DNA of 64,000 nt from Okibacterium sp. HSC-33S16 (GCF_024171565.1 NZ_JALJZZ010000001.1:620001-684000), one strand, 5' to 3'; counted from the first letter of the stretch, positions 18,901-27,244 are shown. Notes: generated by a model from the letters alone, not told the origin. Translations and numbers: made by a program.

Positions 18901-19456
18901 CAAGTTCCTCACCGAGCAGCTCACCGACCTGACAAACACGCGCAAGGACTTGCTGACGATCATCGAGGAGCTCGATGACAAGATGCAGACTATTTTTGCC
19001 AGCGCGTTCGAAGACACCCTCACGGCGTTCGGCGAGGTGTTCCCCGTGCTGTTCCCTGGCGGAACCGGGTCAATATCGCTGACCAACCCCGACGACATGC
19101 TCACAACGGGCATCGAGGTCACCGTGAAGCCCGCCGGAAAAAAGATCGAGCGGCTCTCGTTGCTCTCCGGCGGTGAACGCTCACTCGCGGCCGTCGCGCT
19201 GCTCATCGCCATCTTCAAGGCCCGGCCGAGCCCGTTCTACATCATGGACGAGGTCGAGGCCGCGCTCGACGACGCCAACCTGGGCCGGCTGCTCACCATT
19301 TTTGAGGACCTGCGGCTCTCAAGCCAGCTCATCGTCATCACGCACCAGAAGCGCACCATGGAAATCGCCGACGCGCTCTACGGGGTCTCGATGCGCCAGG
19401 ACGGTGTTTCGGCCGTCGTCGGTCAGCGCGTGGCGAACGAAGAGAAAGCGGGCTAA
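15920..19456 (+). CDS. smc: Chromosome segregation protein SMC
   Basis: Condensin ATPase that organises and segregates the chromosome with ScpA and ScpB. 1178 residues. Walker A GPNGSGKS is at 31-38; two long coiled-coil arms flank a hinge at about 500-660 (rich in Gly and Ala, with GLVAEAVSVSPGFE); the C-terminal head has the signature LSGGERSLAAVALL and Walker B YIMDEVEAALDD. The start is GTG 15920 because homology begins VYLKSLTLKGFKSF and CCGGAG precedes it; 59 upstream in-frame codons are intergenic. ftsY follows 31 nt downstream but has its own -10. Confidence 0.96.
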   Translation: MYLKSLTLKGFKSFAQPTTFAFEPGVTCVVGPNGSGKSNVVDALAWVMGEQGAKTLRGGKMEDVIFAGTSTRGPLGRAQVILTIDNSDGALPIEYTEVTISRTLFRNGGSEYAINGETCRLLDVQELLSDSGLGREMHVIVGQGQLDAVLRATPEERRGFIEEAAGILKHRRRKEKTLRKLEAMQTNLTRLSDLAGEIRRQLKPLGHQAEIAREAQSIASIVRDAKARLLADEVVTLRALLDGYGRTESERHTERVVLQEQLEQKQLRIARIEQAQVGDAVDAARRTSFALESVQERLRNLFTLANQRLALLGAQSESFDASSSVTRGMVDDARAEVETLKQVILTAEDAWRSAQQATLASRERLDAMDMEIAAQSALVSKHDLEITKLTGQADAAASRLAAVRGERLRQENALQAATERREAALRNAEEVEESAADVDAGENGLDEAYELAQAQVFETEAEIERLRELLHGHERERDALAAQTSALSRALNIKDGSADLIAAGLDGIRGLVAEAVSVSPGFEAAIAAALGTLADGLLADNRAAAERAIAHAKDHDLGRVEIVIADASRRSVEWPSVAGVVPATDIVTAPDGVLGILGFIGIADDVDAARAAAPQLANIGGPVTLITRSGDVLTDFVLRGGSGAKQGRIELIAERDAAAERLTEVTAALEDVRFELAEQRATLSSAKERSKAALAALREFDAQLAAQAEKLNRARVQVEASTAESERLSAAFAQSASAVAEAEAAADKARAELDTARSRPRPILDVSGRETLQGELEQAREREVESRLQLETARERVRSEEQRVKNLLAQMEADRVAAEAAARRAVIRQQQVDAATAVAEILPSVLDSVDGSVAEAKLVLAKAEEERASQNAELTGLRREEQSLRERLQVITENVHGLELQIYEKKLHLSSLLERAASELGLVEDVLVAEYGPEVLIATDAAPIDGDSETESDGIRFSRPDQQKRLDKAQRKLAQLGRVNPLALEEFAALEQRHKFLTEQLTDLTNTRKDLLTIIEELDDKMQTIFASAFEDTLTAFGEVFPVLFPGGTGSISLTNPDDMLTTGIEVTVKPAGKKIERLSLLSGGERSLAAVALLIAIFKARPSPFYIMDEVEAALDDANLGRLLTIFEDLRLSSQLIVITHQKRTMEIADALYGVSMRQDGVSAVVGQRVANEEKAG

Positions 19457-19475
19457 CTCCAGCCCCGACTCTCGT

Positions 19476-19481
19476 TAGTCT
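19476..19481 (+). promoter_or_regulatory. Putative -10 of leaderless ftsY
   Basis: TAGTCT, then a 6-nt spacer and ATG 19488; no ribosome-binding site is present. Confidence 0.5.
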
Positions 19482-19487
19482 TAGTGC

Positions 19488-20363
19488 ATGGCACAACTTT
19501 CGTCCTGGTCACTGTCAGGCGCCCTGAAGGGCATGTTCTCGAAGCCCACGATTGACGAAAACACGTGGGAAGATCTCGAATACGCCCTGCTCACCGCAGA
19601 TTTCGGACCCGACGTCACCGAAGCGGTAATCGACGACCTGCACGAGAAGGTTGATCGTTACCGCACGACGGATCCACGTGACCTTCAGCGGATGCTTCGC
19701 GAATCACTCGAAGAACGTCTCTCGAAATATGACACCACCCTGAAGCTCACCGAGCGGCCAGCCGTCGTTCTGGTCGTCGGTGTCAATGGCGTCGGCAAGA
19801 CCACGACCATCGGCAAGTTCTCGAAGTTCCTCGGCACCTACGGGCGCACCGTTGTTGTCGGCGCAGCAGACACGTTCCGTGCCGCAGCCGTAGAACAGCT
19901 CGCCACCTGGGCGGAGCGCGGGGGAGCACAGATCGTCCGCCCTCAGCAGCAGGGGCAGGATCCCGCATCTGTGGCGTTCCAGACCGTCGATTTCGCTAAG
20001 CGCAACGGCATCGAGATCGTGCTCATCGACACCGCCGGGCGATTGCAGACCAAGGGCGGCCTGATGGATGAGCTCTCGAAGATTCGCCGGGTGATCGAGA
20101 AGCAGGCACCGATCTCTGAAGTGCTGCTCGTTCTTGACGCCACCACCGGACAGAACGGACTCGCGCAGGCCGAAGCGTTCATCGAACACGCCGGAGTCAC
20201 GGGCCTCGTCCTCACCAAGCTCGACGGCTCGGCCAAGGGCGGCTTCGTGCTCGCCGTGCAGGAAAAGACCGGGATCCCGATCAAACTCGTCGGGCAGGGA
20301 GAGGGCATTCACGACCTCACCGGTTTCACCCCGCACGTCTTTGCACAGAAACTGGTGGGCTGA
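19488..20363 (+). CDS. ftsY: Signal recognition particle receptor FtsY
   Basis: GTPase receptor that docks SRP-ribosome complexes at the membrane for cotranslational insertion. 291 residues: a short N domain and the full G domain with GVNGVGKTTTIGK (P-loop), ADTFRAAAVEQL, DTAGRLQTKGGLMDEL and TKLDGSAKGG. The long acidic A domain of Escherichia coli FtsY is absent, as is normal for many Gram-positives. The DUF2004 gene starts 2 nt downstream and ffh follows, so both halves of the SRP GTPase pair lie within 3 kb. Confidence 0.96.
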   Translation: MAQLSSWSLSGALKGMFSKPTIDENTWEDLEYALLTADFGPDVTEAVIDDLHEKVDRYRTTDPRDLQRMLRESLEERLSKYDTTLKLTERPAVVLVVGVNGVGKTTTIGKFSKFLGTYGRTVVVGAADTFRAAAVEQLATWAERGGAQIVRPQQQGQDPASVAFQTVDFAKRNGIEIVLIDTAGRLQTKGGLMDELSKIRRVIEKQAPISEVLLVLDATTGQNGLAQAEAFIEHAGVTGLVLTKLDGSAKGGFVLAVQEKTGIPIKLVGQGEGIHDLTGFTPHVFAQKLVG

Positions 20364-20365
20364 CC

Positions 20366-20866
20366 ATGACAACCGAACACGACTTTTTCGGCGCGCTCGA
20401 GACCGATGCAGACGGAGCGATCTACTGGTCGGAGACCGTCGAGGTCGGCGACCAGGCTGTCGACGTCTCGGTGAGCTCGCCCGGTGGCCAGACGGTCACC
20501 CTCGAAGGACTCGACACGGCAGCGGGCTTCGTGAGTTCGCTCGACGGACTCGACCTTCGTGCTCGCGAAGCGATGCTCAGCGACGTCGACAACCGCAACT
20601 CCGACGTGACGAGCTTCATCGAGTCGACCGTCGAGGAGGCCGGTGACGACCTCCTCGAGATGCTCGTCGACCGCTCGGGTGACAACGATGTCGACATCAT
20701 CCGGTCACTGCAACTCGTCCGGGTAAGCATTTCCCCGCACCAGACCGGGGAGAGCGCGCCGTTCGCGGCGTTCGAGTTTGCCTTCGACCCCGACAACTCC
20801 GATCTCGCGCTCGTGGTTTCGCTGTCCAACCGGGGCGAATCGGTGGGCATCGAACTGCTCGAGTAG
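20366..20866 (+). CDS. DUF2004 family protein
   Basis: 166 residues, strongly acidic, without signal peptide or membrane helix. The sequence begins MTTEHDFFGALETDADG and matches the DUF2004 type by overall pattern. It starts 2 nt after ftsY, so it is cotranscribed and probably translationally coupled. The position between ftsY and ffh could mean a link to SRP targeting, but that is only inferred from context; the family has no assigned function. Confidence 0.65.
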   Translation: MTTEHDFFGALETDADGAIYWSETVEVGDQAVDVSVSSPGGQTVTLEGLDTAAGFVSSLDGLDLRAREAMLSDVDNRNSDVTSFIESTVEEAGDDLLEMLVDRSGDNDVDIIRSLQLVRVSISPHQTGESAPFAAFEFAFDPDNSDLALVVSLSNRGESVGIELLE

Positions 20867-20923
20867 CCGCGTCGCGCTGTCGGGTCTCCAACACCCGGCC
20901 AGGCTCGGTAAACTGGTCGTCAA

Positions 20924-22489
20924 ATGGCTACTTTTGGAAACCTCTCAGACCGGCTCTCCGAGACTTTTAAGAACCTCCGCAAGAAGGGGTCGCTGTCGGC
21001 ATCCGATGTTGACGGCACCGTTCGCGAGATTCGTCGCGCATTGCTCGACGCCGACGTCGCGCTCGACGTCGTCAAGGAATTCACCGGCAAGGTCAGGGAA
21101 CGCGCCCTCAGCGACGAGGTCAACAAGGCGCTCAACCCGGCCCAGCAGGTCGTTCAGATCGTCAACGACGAGCTCGTGGCAATTCTCGGCGGGCAGCAGC
21201 GTCGGCTCGAGTTCGCGAAGAACCCGCCGACCGTCATCATGCTTGCCGGTCTGCAGGGTGCAGGTAAAACCACCCTCGCCGGAAAGCTCGCCAAGTGGCT
21301 GGCCAAAGACGGGCACACTCCGCTGCTCGTTGCGGCTGACCTCCAGCGCCCCAATGCCGTGACCCAGCTGAGTGTCGTGGCCGAACAGGCCGGAGTTGCC
21401 GTTTACGCTCCCGAGCCCGGCAATGGAGTGGGTGACCCGGTTCGCGTGGCTCGTGACTCGATCGCGTACGCGAAGACCAAGCAGTTCGACACGGTTATCG
21501 TCGACACCGCCGGTCGGCTCGGCGTCGATGCCGAGCTGATGAAGCAGGCGTCGAACATCCGCAAGGCCGTCAACCCCGACGAGGTCCTCTTCGTCATCGA
21601 CGCCATGATCGGCCAGGATGCCGTCAAGACGGCGCAGGCCTTCCAGGAAGGCGTCGACTTCACCGGAGTCGTGCTGTCCAAGCTCGACGGTGACGCCCGC
21701 GGTGGTGCGGCGCTCAGCGTCGCATCGGTGACCGGTCGGCCGATCATCTTCGCCTCCACCGGTGAGGGACTCGACGACTTCGAGCCCTTCCACCCCGACC
21801 GGATGGCCAGCCGCATCCTCGACCTCGGTGACATCCTCACCCTGATCGAGCAGGCGCAGCAGGCGTTCGACGAGGACGAAGCCCGCGCCATGGCGGAGAA
21901 GTTCTCGACCGAGACCTTCACGCTTGACGACTTCCTCAAGCAGATGCAGCAGCTGCGCAACATGGGCTCCATCAAGAAGATGATGGGCATGCTTCCTGGC
22001 ATGGGCCAGATGAAGCAGCAGCTCGACTCGTTCGACGAGCGGGAGATCGTCCGTACCGAGGCGATCATCCAGTCGATGACGCTTGCCGAGCGCCAGAACT
22101 CGAAACTGCTCAATGGGTCACGCCGGTTGCGCATCGCGCGTGGTTCCGGATCAACCGTGACCGAGGTGAACGCGCTCGTCAACCGTTTCGAGCAGGCCGC
22201 GAAGATGATGAAGACCGTCGCCAAGGGCGGCGTTCCGCAGATTCCCGGAATGGGACCGATCCCCGGCGCGCGCGGCGGAGGTTCCAAGAAGCAGCAGCCC
22301 AAGAAGAAGGGTTCGAAGAGCGGAAACCCGGCGAAGCGTGCGACCGAGAACGCCGCGCTCGCGTCTGGTGCCAAACCAGCCTCAGCGGGTGCTCCCGGCG
22401 GAACCGGCTTCGGACTCGGGGGAGCGGCCGGTTCGGCCGCGCCGACCGAAGAGGAACTCGCCAGCCTGCAAAAGTTCCTCGGCCGCTAG
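20924..22489 (+). CDS. ffh: Signal recognition particle protein Ffh
   Basis: SRP54 GTPase that binds signal peptides and 4.5S RNA. 521 residues. N domain, then G domain with GLQGAGKTT at 109-117, DTAGRLGVD and SKLDGDARGG; the methionine-rich M domain at about 330-450 has GSIKKMMGMLPGMGQM and the RNA-binding stretch SRRLRIARGSGSTVTEVN. A Gly-, Lys- and Ala-rich tail follows. TAAACT (20909-20914) ends 9 nt before the ATG, so the leader is at most a few nucleotides. The stop shares CTAG with the convergent ligase gene. Confidence 0.96.
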   Translation: MATFGNLSDRLSETFKNLRKKGSLSASDVDGTVREIRRALLDADVALDVVKEFTGKVRERALSDEVNKALNPAQQVVQIVNDELVAILGGQQRRLEFAKNPPTVIMLAGLQGAGKTTLAGKLAKWLAKDGHTPLLVAADLQRPNAVTQLSVVAEQAGVAVYAPEPGNGVGDPVRVARDSIAYAKTKQFDTVIVDTAGRLGVDAELMKQASNIRKAVNPDEVLFVIDAMIGQDAVKTAQAFQEGVDFTGVVLSKLDGDARGGAALSVASVTGRPIIFASTGEGLDDFEPFHPDRMASRILDLGDILTLIEQAQQAFDEDEARAMAEKFSTETFTLDDFLKQMQQLRNMGSIKKMMGMLPGMGQMKQQLDSFDEREIVRTEAIIQSMTLAERQNSKLLNGSRRLRIARGSGSTVTEVNALVNRFEQAAKMMKTVAKGGVPQIPGMGPIPGARGGGSKKQQPKKKGSKSGNPAKRATENAALASGAKPASAGAPGGTGFGLGGAAGSAAPTEEELASLQKFLGR

Positions 22490-23625
22490 GCCGGTGCTGA
22501 ACCCTCACGCAGATCGGCGATGAGGGTTCGCACCACTGCCGTGAGATCACCGTCGTTTGCGGCAGCCGTCGCGAGCTGATGTTGAGCGCTGCCGCCAGCG
22601 TCGATCAGCGGCACAATCGACGCGAGTTCCTCGGCGCAACCCAACCGTAATGCGATGGGTTCGAGAACGTTCACCAGATCGCGGATGTCATCACTCACCG
22701 GCTTCTGCGTACCGTGGTGGTCGGTGATGACGACAGCGTTGAGGCCGTAGCGGGCAGAGCGCCACTTGTTCTCGCGCACGTACCACGGCTGGAGTGTGGG
22801 GAGTTCTTCTCCCTCGTCCAGCAGAGTGGAGAGGTGTTCAACCAGGCAGTGGATGAGTGCGGCGATGGCAGCGAGCTCAGCGTGAGTGGACGCACCATCG
22901 CAGAACCGAACCTCAATGGTTCCCCAGTGCGGTGACGGACGAATATCCCACCGCACTTCGGTGTAGTCCTCGATTGTGCCGGTCGCCTTCATGTCGTCGA
23001 CATACGCTTCGAAATCCGGCCAACTGGTCAGTTGGTATGGCAGGCCTGCTGTCGGCAGCTGCTGGAACATCAAGGATCGGTTGGACGCATACCCTGTGTC
23101 GACGCCGCCCCAGAACGGGCTCGATGCGCTGAGTGCCTGCAGGTGTGGAAAGAACCGCAGCATGCTGTTGAGAATCGGCATGACCTTCTCGCGGTCCTCG
23201 ATCCCCACGTGAACGTGCATGCCCCAGATGAGCATGTTGCGCCCCCACCACTGGGTTCGTTCGATGAGCTTGTGGTAGCGCGCCTTATTCGCCACCGGCT
23301 GGTCATACCACTGGCCGAATGGGTGTGAACCGCTGCCGATGAGCTCGATTCCGCGAGGGTCGGTGACACGGCGGACCTCTCGAAGCTGTCCATCCAGGTC
23401 GGCGACGGCGTCCCGGACACGATGGTGAACGGAGCTGACCAGCTCGACGGTGTTGAGCAGAAGTTCACCGGTGATGTGGGGGTGGGGCTGGCCAGCCGGG
23501 TCCTCCAGGGCACGCAGGATTTCGTCTGCGACAGAAACAAGTTCACCGCTGTTGCGATCAACGAGCGCAAGTTCCCATTCGATACCAACTGTCGATCGCT
23601 CTGACCGCGTGAACTCGATGCCCAT
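22486..23625 (-). CDS. Carboxylate-amine ligase, YbdK/GCS2 family
   Basis: 379 residues of the glutamate--cysteine ligase type 2 (YbdK) family: VGIEWELALVD near the N-terminus, SGSHPFGQWYDQPV, IWGMHVHVGIEDREKV and RWDIRPSPHWGTIEVRFCDG. Actinobacterial homologues are annotated as weak glutamate-cysteine ligases; EgtA, of a related family, serves ergothioneine synthesis. The actual substrate here is uncertain. The start is ATG 23625, with GGAGG about 10 nt upstream; 12 in-frame codons further upstream lack homology. The stop overlaps the ffh stop by CTAG. Confidence 0.83.
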   Translation of the reverse strand: MGIEFTRSERSTVGIEWELALVDRNSGELVSVADEILRALEDPAGQPHPHITGELLLNTVELVSSVHHRVRDAVADLDGQLREVRRVTDPRGIELIGSGSHPFGQWYDQPVANKARYHKLIERTQWWGRNMLIWGMHVHVGIEDREKVMPILNSMLRFFPHLQALSASSPFWGGVDTGYASNRSLMFQQLPTAGLPYQLTSWPDFEAYVDDMKATGTIEDYTEVRWDIRPSPHWGTIEVRFCDGASTHAELAAIAALIHCLVEHLSTLLDEGEELPTLQPWYVRENKWRSARYGLNAVVITDHHGTQKPVSDDIRDLVNVLEPIALRLGCAEELASIVPLIDAGGSAQHQLATAAANDGDLTAVVRTLIADLREGSAPA

Positions 23626-23696
23626 ACGCTTGTTCCACCTCCGCCGCGGGGATCGCAGCACACGGTAATTGTCCCATGACGACCAAACAGTAGGCC

Positions 23697-23702
23697 TAGG
23701 CT
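23697..23702 (+). promoter_or_regulatory. Putative -10 of leaderless LLM oxidoreductase gene
   Basis: TAGGCT, then a 6-nt spacer and ATG 23709. It lies in the short divergent space after the YbdK-type gene. Confidence 0.55.
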
Positions 23703-23708
23703 TTCGTT

Positions 23709-24497
23709 ATGACCACTTCTCTGAACCGCCCCATCCGCATTGGCGCTCAGTTGGCACCCCAGCACGCCGAATACTCCACAATCCGGGATACTGTCGCGGA
23801 ACTGGAAGATGCCGGCGTCGACATCCTTTTCAACTGGGATCACTTCTTCCCGCTGTCCGGTGAGCCCGATGGTCTTCACTTTGAGGCGTGGACCATGCTG
23901 GGCGCCTGGGCTGAGCAGACCAGCCGGGTCGAATTCGGCACCCTGGTGAACTGCAACAGCTACCGCAACGCCAACCTCCAGGCCGACATGGCCCGAACGC
24001 TCGACCACATCTCTGGCGGACGCTTCATCTTCGGAACCGGCGCCGGCTGGTTCGAACGCGACTACGACGAGTACGGATTCGAATTCGGCACACCGGGTAG
24101 CCGAATTGCTGCGCTCAGCCGCGACCTCCCGGTCATCGAGGATCGTTGGTCGAAGCTCAACCCGGCGCCGACTCGAAAGATCCCCGTCATGATCGGCGGT
24201 GGCGGAGTGAAGAAAACCCTGCGGATCGTCGCCGAACACGCCGATATCTGGCACAGCTTCAGCTCTCCCGAGGTCTTGGCCGAGAAGCTCGAGGTGCTGC
24301 GAGGTCACGGCGAAGCGGTCGGCCGGGACGTCAGCGAGATCGAGATCTCCACCGAGTTGCGAAGCTCAACCGAGGAGAACGCGGAGAAGCTGCACGCCCT
24401 CGGCACGACGATGTTTACAGTCGGACTCAGCGGTCCTGACTACGACATCGCGAAGGTTAAGCGGTGGCTGGCGTGGCGCGACAGTATGAATGGCTAG
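23709..24497 (+). CDS. LLM-class F420-dependent oxidoreductase
   Basis: 262 residues of the luciferase-like monooxygenase TIM-barrel superfamily, in the actinobacterial F420-type branch: IRIGAQLAPQH at the start, FNWDHFFPL, LVNCNSYRNANLQADMARTLDHISGGRFIFGTG (read in parts) and PVMIGGGGVKKTLRIVAEHAD. The usual long insertion loop is short, so the protein is compact. The substrate is unknown; use of F420 rather than FMN is inferred from the family. Transcribed alone from a leaderless promoter. Confidence 0.82.
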   Translation: MTTSLNRPIRIGAQLAPQHAEYSTIRDTVAELEDAGVDILFNWDHFFPLSGEPDGLHFEAWTMLGAWAEQTSRVEFGTLVNCNSYRNANLQADMARTLDHISGGRFIFGTGAGWFERDYDEYGFEFGTPGSRIAALSRDLPVIEDRWSKLNPAPTRKIPVMIGGGGVKKTLRIVAEHADIWHSFSSPEVLAEKLEVLRGHGEAVGRDVSEIEISTELRSSTEENAEKLHALGTTMFTVGLSGPDYDIAKVKRWLAWRDSMNG

Positions 24498-24672
24498 CTA
24501 CAACTCGGGCGGGTGGTCACAGATTGCCGAAATATCTGACAGAATGGTTAGTCGAGTCTGTACCCGCCCGACCCTCTAATCAGGCGCTACAGCAATAAAA
24601 GCTTTCGGACCGAGTGTGCCCCCACGCTCCCGGTGACGAGCACAATCACACAACAAATAATTCAGGAGAATT
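24498..24672 (+). promoter_or_regulatory. rpsP promoter region with inverted repeat
   Basis: 175 bp before rpsP. TTGCCG (24524-24529) with TTAGTC (24548-24553), or CAGAAT (24540-24545) alone, are promoter candidates. Arms TCGGGCGGGT (24505-24514) and ACCCGCCCGA (24562-24571) form a perfect 10-bp inverted repeat around them. A good ribosome-binding site, CAGGAG, precedes the GTG start. Confidence 0.4.
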
Positions 24673-25095
24673 GTGTCTGTCAAGATTCGTTTGAAGCGCA
24701 TGGGCAAGATCCGCGCACCGTTCTACCGCATCGTCGTTGCTGACTCGCGCACCAAGCGCGACGGCCGCGTCATCGAGGAGATCGGCAAGTACCACCCCAC
24801 CGAAAACCCCTCCTTCATCGAGGTCAACTCGGAGCGTGCACAGTACTGGCTCTCCGTCGGCGCACAGCCGACCGAGCAGGTCGCTGCACTCCTCAAGCTC
24901 ACGGGCGACTGGGGCAAGTTCAAGGGCGACAAGAACGCTGTTTCGACCGTTCAGGTGAAGGAGCCGAAGGTTCCTTTCGTTGCTGACGAGAAGAAGAAGC
25001 CTGTTCTCAAGCCGAAGGCAGAGAAGCCGGCCGCTAAGGAAGAGGCTCCGGCCGCTTCCGCAGACGAGACCGCTGCAGAAGAAGACAAGGCGTAA
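24673..25095 (+). CDS. rpsP: 30S ribosomal protein S16
   Basis: 140 residues. The first 85 are a standard S16, beginning [11 protein letters not shown] and containing [15 protein letters not shown] and IEEIGKYHP. About 50 further residues form a Lys-, Ala- and Glu-rich tail, longer than typical S16; such tails are common in actinobacteria. GTG start with CAGGAG upstream. First gene of the rpsP-khpA-rimM cluster; khpA begins 4 nt after the stop. Confidence 0.96.
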   Translation: MSVKIRLKRMGKIRAPFYRIVVADSRTKRDGRVIEEIGKYHPTENPSFIEVNSERAQYWLSVGAQPTEQVAALLKLTGDWGKFKGDKNAVSTVQVKEPKVPFVADEKKKPVLKPKAEKPAAKEEAPAASADETAAEEDKA

Positions 25096-25099
25096 CACA

Positions 25100-25336
25100 T
25101 TGCTCGCACCTGCTCTCGAACACCTCGTCAAGGGGATTGTTGACAATCCGGACGACGTGACCGTCGTAGCGCAGAGCTCACCACGCGGTGAGGTCCTCGA
25201 GGTTCGTGTGAACCCCGAGGACCTCGGCCGGGTGATCGGCCGCTCTGGCCGAACGGCAAAGGCACTGCGCACCCTGGTTTCTGCCCTCGCCGATGGTCGA
25301 CGCGTTCGCGTCGACGTCGTCGACACCGATTCCTAA
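25100..25336 (+). CDS. khpA: KH-domain RNA-binding protein KhpA
   Basis: 78 residues. LAPALEHLVKGIVDNPDDV opens the protein and GRVIGRSGRTAKALR carries the KH GxxG loop. KhpA pairs with KhpB in other Gram-positives to bind small RNAs and mRNAs. The start is TTG 25100, 4 nt after rpsP; no ATG or GTG lies in a suitable place and homology begins at this codon. rimM starts 1 nt after the stop. The gene order is conserved across actinobacteria (Rv2908c in M. tuberculosis). Confidence 0.9.
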   Translation: MLAPALEHLVKGIVDNPDDVTVVAQSSPRGEVLEVRVNPEDLGRVIGRSGRTAKALRTLVSALADGRRVRVDVVDTDS

Positions 25337-25337
25337 G

Positions 25338-25985
25338 GTGAGCACCGACAAGATGCCGAAGACCCAGCTACGGGTGGGTCGGCTCACGAAGGCCCACGGG
25401 CTCAAGGGAGCCATCAAGCTCGAACTCTTCACCGACGACCCGGACAAGCGTTTCGTCCCCGGTGCCGTTTTTACCCTTCAGGTTCCTACCGGGTCGCCCT
25501 GGCACGGCAAGACGCTTACGCTGAACGAACTGCGCTGGTACAACGGACACCCCGTCGGATTCTTCGAAGGTGTTCCCGACCGCACAGCGGCCGAGACCCT
25601 CGTCAAAGCGATCCTGTGGATTGAGCAAGACACCGCTGAGCCCTCCTCGGAGGAAGACGCCTGGTACGACCACCAGCTCGTCGGACTCGCGGTCTCTCGA
25701 GACGGCCAGACAATCGGAAGCGTCGCTCGCGTCGAGCACTTCCCGGCCCAAGATCTCCTCATCGTCAAGACCGACAAGGGTGAGGTCATGCTCCCCTTCG
25801 TCAAAGCACTCGTTCCCGCCGTCGACATCGCCGCAGGAATTGTCACCATCACGCCTCCCGCCGGACTCTTCGAAGAGTTGCCCGAGGACGACGAGGATGA
25901 CGCATCCGCCGCCGAGGACGTGGACTCCACTTCGACCGACTCGGTCGGGACCGTGGCCAACGACGACGACGCCCCGCAGGCCTAA
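25338..25985 (+). CDS. rimM: Ribosome maturation factor RimM
   Basis: Assists late 30S assembly by binding S19 near 16S helices 31 and 33b. 215 residues. The N-terminal barrel begins LRVGRLTKAHGLKGAIKLELF; the PRC-barrel has WYDHQLVGL and GEVMLPFV, ending with ITPPAGL. The last 40 residues are an acidic Asp, Glu and Ser tail beyond the usual end. GTG 25338 lies just after khpA; ATG 25353 is an alternative. Unlike in most genomes, trmD does not follow directly: a cupin gene lies between. Confidence 0.94.
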   Translation: MSTDKMPKTQLRVGRLTKAHGLKGAIKLELFTDDPDKRFVPGAVFTLQVPTGSPWHGKTLTLNELRWYNGHPVGFFEGVPDRTAAETLVKAILWIEQDTAEPSSEEDAWYDHQLVGLAVSRDGQTIGSVARVEHFPAQDLLIVKTDKGEVMLPFVKALVPAVDIAAGIVTITPPAGLFEELPEDDEDDASAAEDVDSTSTDSVGTVANDDDAPQA

Positions 25986-26138
25986 CTCCGCCTCGAGACC
26001 GTTCCATGCTTCTGGCAGTGGATCGGTTTCATGCGGCTCGTCGCTGAGGCGCAGTCTTGCGGAAGCGATCGTGCTGGTGAGCGAGGCCAAACCCTCGATT
26101 CTCGCTTAGGGTTAGGGCAACTGTTCAGGAGCCCAGCC

Positions 26139-26471
26139 ATGCAGAAGACCTCACTCACCGCACTCGCCCGGAACGAACTCGAGAACGCGAAGGTCGCGTC
26201 GAGCGGACGAAGCGCGACAACGATTTTCGGCGGACACGAGCACGCTCTACGGCAAACCCTCATCGCGTTCCGCGCCGGCGAGAAGCTCAGTGAGCACGAG
26301 AATCCGGGTGAGGCCACAGTTCAGGTGCTCGTCGGGAGAGTAATTCTGGAGGCAGGGCCCACCTCGTGGTCCGGTTGGATCGGGGACTTGCTCATCGTTC
26401 CCGATGCTCGACATAGCCTCGAAGCCGTCGAAGATTCCGTCATCCTTCTCACGGTGGTGAAGCTCGGCTGA
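26139..26471 (+). CDS. Small cupin-fold protein
   Basis: 110 residues. The cupin pattern is visible in [27 protein letters not shown] (read in parts) and in the later [14 protein letters not shown], with His and Glu residues at the expected metal positions of both cupin motifs. The substrate is unknown. ATG 26139 is chosen because CAGGAG lies about 10 nt upstream and the cupin fold starts there; 36 upstream in-frame codons lack homology. It sits between rimM and trmD, breaking a pair that is adjacent in most bacteria. Confidence 0.7.
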   Translation: MQKTSLTALARNELENAKVASSGRSATTIFGGHEHALRQTLIAFRAGEKLSEHENPGEATVQVLVGRVILEAGPTSWSGWIGDLLIVPDARHSLEAVEDSVILLTVVKLG

Positions 26472-26508
26472 CGGGACCGCGCGGTCACGCTGCCGCTGCC
26501 CCGCCGCA

Positions 26509-26514
26509 TAGGAT
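26509..26514 (+). promoter_or_regulatory. Putative -10 of leaderless trmD
   Basis: TAGGAT, then a 7-nt spacer and ATG 26522, so trmD appears to have its own promoter after the cupin gene. Confidence 0.5.
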
Positions 26515-26521
26515 TTCCCTT

Positions 26522-27244
26522 ATGCGTATCGACATCGTCACGATCTTTCCCGAGTTCTTCGACGTGCTCGACATCTCCCTCCTCGGCAAGGCCCGCCAGT
26601 CCGGAATCATCGACCTCGGCGTGCACAACCTGCGCGACGCCACGACCGATCGTCACCGCACCGTCGACGACACCCCGTACGGCGGGGGAGCGGGCATGGT
26701 TATGAAGCCCGAACCGTGGGGTGAGATTCTCGACGGAATCCTCACATCCGACACGGAGCGAGCCGACGCCTCCAGCGAGACCCTCGATGACGGCCCGATC
26801 GTCATCTTCCCGTCGCCGGCCGGCGAGGTGTTCACCCAGGCGATGGCCCGGGAACTCTCCGCCGAAAAGCATCTCGTCTTTGGCTGTGGCCGGTATGAGG
26901 GCATCGACCAGCGGGTGTTTGACCACACCGCTACCCGCGCTCGCGTGCGGCTGGTCAGCCTCGGTGACTACGTACTCAACGGGGGAGAGGTCGCCGTGAT
27001 GGCCATGATCGAAGCGATCGGTCGACTGATTCCAGGTGTTGTGGGGAACCCTCACTCGCTCGTTGAAGAGTCGCACGAGGACGGGCTGCTCGAAGCGCCG
27101 AGCTACACGAAGCCCGCATCGTGGCGCGGACTCGACGTTCCGCCGATCCTGCTCAGCGGGAACCACGGCGCGATCGCCGCGTGGCGCCGCGAGCAGCAAT
27201 TGGAGCGTACCCGGCGGGTGCGACCCGACTTGCTTCAGCCCTGA
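26522..27244 (+). CDS. trmD: tRNA (guanine(37)-N1)-methyltransferase
   Basis: Methylates G37 next to the anticodon and so prevents frameshifting. 240 residues. It begins [14 protein letters not shown]; the trefoil-knot SAM site is present as [13 protein letters not shown] and [21 protein letters not shown], followed by the catalytic Asp region [17 protein letters not shown] upstream of it. The family and length are standard. A -10 hexamer ends 7 nt before ATG 26522. Confidence 0.97.
   Translation: MRIDIVTIFPEFFDVLDISLLGKARQSGIIDLGVHNLRDATTDRHRTVDDTPYGGGAGMVMKPEPWGEILDGILTSDTERADASSETLDDGPIVIFPSPAGEVFTQAMARELSAEKHLVFGCGRYEGIDQRVFDHTATRARVRLVSLGDYVLNGGEVAVMAMIEAIGRLIPGVVGNPHSLVEESHEDGLLEAPSYTKPASWRGLDVPPILLSGNHGAIAAWRREQQLERTRRVRPDLLQP

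Noticed and set aside
23070-24308. A 412-codon minus-strand frame across the YbdK-type and LLM genes
   Set aside because: It is out of phase with the true minus-strand ligase and antisense to the oxidoreductase.
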